DNA from: Methanoregula sp. UBA154
Lineage (GTDB): Archaea; Halobacteriota; Methanomicrobia; Methanomicrobiales; Methanospirillaceae
Direction of reading: 5' to 3'
Assembly: GCA_002502245.1 (NCBI GenBank)
Contig: DAPW01000001.1
Location: 1-6,293, forward strand
DNA: 6,293 nucleotides
Position 1 is the first letter of the stretch. Every line of letters starts with the position of its first letter. The notes under the pieces were generated by a model. It had not been told where the DNA came from, ran no database searches, and saw only the letters and a list, made by a program, of their open reading frames with translations. This document shows, one piece after another, positions 5,230 through 6,293 of this stretch. The position numbers and the translations under genes are program-made.

Positions 5230-5630
5230 ACTTTTGTTTAAAGACTTTTTCGAAAGGTGCAGTGCCATTCTGACGAATAATTTTTCCGGGAATACACCGT
5301 TTCACAAGTCCGGGGCTGAACTGTCAGCAGACGATGAGTCGGGAGGGGAGGCTTGTCCCCCATATCCCCATGACCAGGAGGTACCCCATCTCCCTCTGGT
5401 TATTTCATCCGGTTCTCTCTACCTATCCCTACGGCAGAAGAGTGGGGGAACCCCTGGTTCCATGAACCCTGTCCATTGGTTCCTGTAGAATCACGCCGGA
5501 GGTGTGGGGTCCGCCGGGTTGCCAGGCCGGGGAGGTAATCCCCTCCTTCCTCTGCACGGGTTGGAAGTACCCCCCCTCGGATCAATTGCAGGAATACCCC
5601 ACCCCCCTGGTTGCAATGCAATCATACCAT
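5230..5630. other. Gene-free region with C-run repeats
   Basis: No frame in this stretch has a convincing start signal or recognisable protein. It carries degenerate, C-run-rich repeats: TACCCCATCTCCCTCTGGTT at 5382, ACCCCTGGTTCC near 5450, TACCCCCCC at 5568 and TACCCCACCCCCCTGGTT at 5595. Short hairpins are interleaved: GGGG-AA-CCCC (5445-5454), GGTTC-CAT-GAACC (5456-5468) and GGGGA-GGTAA-TCCCC (5529-5543). It may be decayed mobile or repeat DNA. Confidence 0.4.
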
Positions 5631-5631
5631 A

Positions 5632-5640
5632 CTTTATAAG
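5632..5640 (+). promoter_or_regulatory. Orphan TATA box
   Basis: CTTTATAAG closely resembles the box of the surface-protein gene. Initiation would fall around 5658-5663. A 32-codon frame starts at ATG 5659 (MELRRKIKWYANCPTGRVVF, then twelve more residues, stop at 5755-5757). A run of eight T at 5714-5721 inside that frame would end a transcript of about 55-60 bases. A short RNA, a microprotein or the leftover promoter of a lost gene are all possible. Confidence 0.35.
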
Positions 5641-5759
5641 CCCAGCCCTTTGGTTCGCATGGAACTCAGACGGAAAATCAAGTGGTATGCCAATTGTCCG
5701 ACAGGGAGGGTAGTTTTTTTTGGGGAATGTCCCATTTCAGCACCTGATTTTCAATAAAT

Positions 5760-6010
5760 TATTCATGGGATCGTGTCCTTCAGACACTTCCTGTGGGCTT
5801 TTACAATGCCTTCGCCCCCGCCGTTGAGGCGACCCCCACATTGTTATAGAACGGTATTTGCTTTTTTTAGACCGATGAAAAATTTTAATGAAAATAACGT
5901 GCTTTTTCACACTCCATTTCAGTTCATTTTTATCAACATATTTTCACGTCGAACAGCTAAATTTATTTTTGGGGTTTTACAAGCATTTTACCCTTTTTTT
6001 ATTATGAGCA
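5760..6010. other. AT-rich gene-free stretch
   Basis: This stretch is clearly richer in A and T than the genes, especially from about 5855 to 6005. It has T7 runs at 5862-5868 and 5994-6000, and small stems such as GTGTC-CTTCA-GACAC (5773-5787) and CGCC-GTTGA-GGCG. The open frame across it gives a peptide rich in Phe and Pro with no family resemblance, so I see no gene here. Confidence 0.4.
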
Positions 6011-6024
6011 GGGGGGTACCCCCC
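6011..6024. repeat. 14-base perfect palindrome of G and C runs
   Basis: GGGGGGTACCCCCC is a perfect palindrome standing right after an AT-rich stretch and a T-run. It echoes the TACCCC repeats at 5382, 5568 and 5595. Confidence 0.55.
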
Positions 6025-6040
6025 GGATTTTTTGAAGGTG

Positions 6041-6070
6041 GGGGCAGGGCCCCTTTGGAAAAATAATGGG
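6041..6070 (+). repeat. 30-bp direct repeat, copy 1
   Basis: GGGGCAGG, a variable middle, then GGAAAAATAATGGG matches 6262-6291 at 27 of 30 positions. A shorter echo, AAAATAATGGGA, is near 3826. The two long copies lie 221 bases apart in the same orientation and bound a G-rich segment that includes small stems such as GTGTC-A-GACAC (6120-6130) and CCAGT-TCC-ACTGG. Confidence 0.65.
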
Positions 6071-6261
6071 AGGGAGGGTTGGGGGGATCAACCCCTGCCT
6101 GGATAAGGGAACCGTGCCCGTGTCAGACACCTGACTGCCCACCAGTTCCACTGGAGATTCTGACGGTGGACTGGAATCAGGATGAGTTCCCGTAGTTGAG
6201 CAGGGGGGCAGGAATGGGCTGAGCGGGTGGGGGTCTGACCCGGCCCGGGAGAAATTGGAGG

Positions 6262-6291
6262 GGGGCAGGCCACCTTCGGAAAAATAATGGG
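6262..6291 (+). repeat. 30-bp direct repeat, copy 2, at the contig end
   Basis: This is the partner of 6041-6070 with three mismatches. The window stops two bases after it, which fits an assembly broken at a repeated sequence. The G-rich interval between the copies, 6071-6261, contains no gene I can support. Confidence 0.65.
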
Positions 6292-6293
6292 TG

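Noticed and set aside
5124..5273. 49-codon frame (MLLPCLINIV...)
   Set aside because: No ribosome binding site; it spans the inverted repeat at 5167-5185 and resembles nothing I know.
5773..6066. 97-residue frame in the AT-rich region
   Set aside because: Its start is a GTG inside a hairpin, the product is biased to Phe/Pro, and it ends in the repeat at 6041-6070.
5056..6293. CRISPR array, tRNA or rRNA in the gene-poor right end
   Set aside because: Repeats are not evenly spaced or identical as in CRISPR, and I found no T-loop GTTCGA with a matching acceptor stem and no rRNA-like conserved segments.

Overview
The window looks like an assembly contig from a methanogenic archaeon of the Methanomicrobiales (Methanoregula-like). 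The main evidence is the 967-2022 gene, a secreted surface protein of a type common in that order. Archaeal TATA-type promoters, one apparently leaderless gene, GGTGAT/GAGGT ribosome binding sites and T-run terminators agree with this. The first 19 bases are the Tn5/Nextera transposon end, so the left edge is a sequencing-library artefact. The right edge stops inside a repeat.

Layout: (1) 1-873, adapter followed by a multi-pass membrane protein whose true N-terminus may be lost. (2) 936-2038, a TATA box, a perfect operator-like palindrome and a membrane-anchored exported protein, ended by a T-run. (3) 2039-2708, an intergenic stretch holding copy 1 of a mosaic, hairpin-forming repeat. (4) 2709-3473, a DUF169-family protein. 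(5) 3474-4319, an intergenic stretch with copy 2 of the mosaic repeat, other hairpins and a possible orphan promoter. (6) 4320-4709, a small VOC/glyoxalase-fold protein. (7) 4776-5055, a 45-residue lysine-rich protein with its own promoter, ribosome binding site and hairpin terminator. (8) 5056-6293, about 1.2 kb with no convincing gene. It contains C/G-run repeats, inverted repeats, an orphan TATA box and a 30-bp direct repeat about 220 bp apart.

All genes supported here lie on the + strand, but most are separated by long gaps or have their own signals, so they look like independent units rather than one operon. No pathway can be assembled from them. I found no convincing new multi-gene system. 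The best leads are the palindrome that appears to control a leaderless surface-protein gene, the small basic protein, and the dispersed structured repeats.
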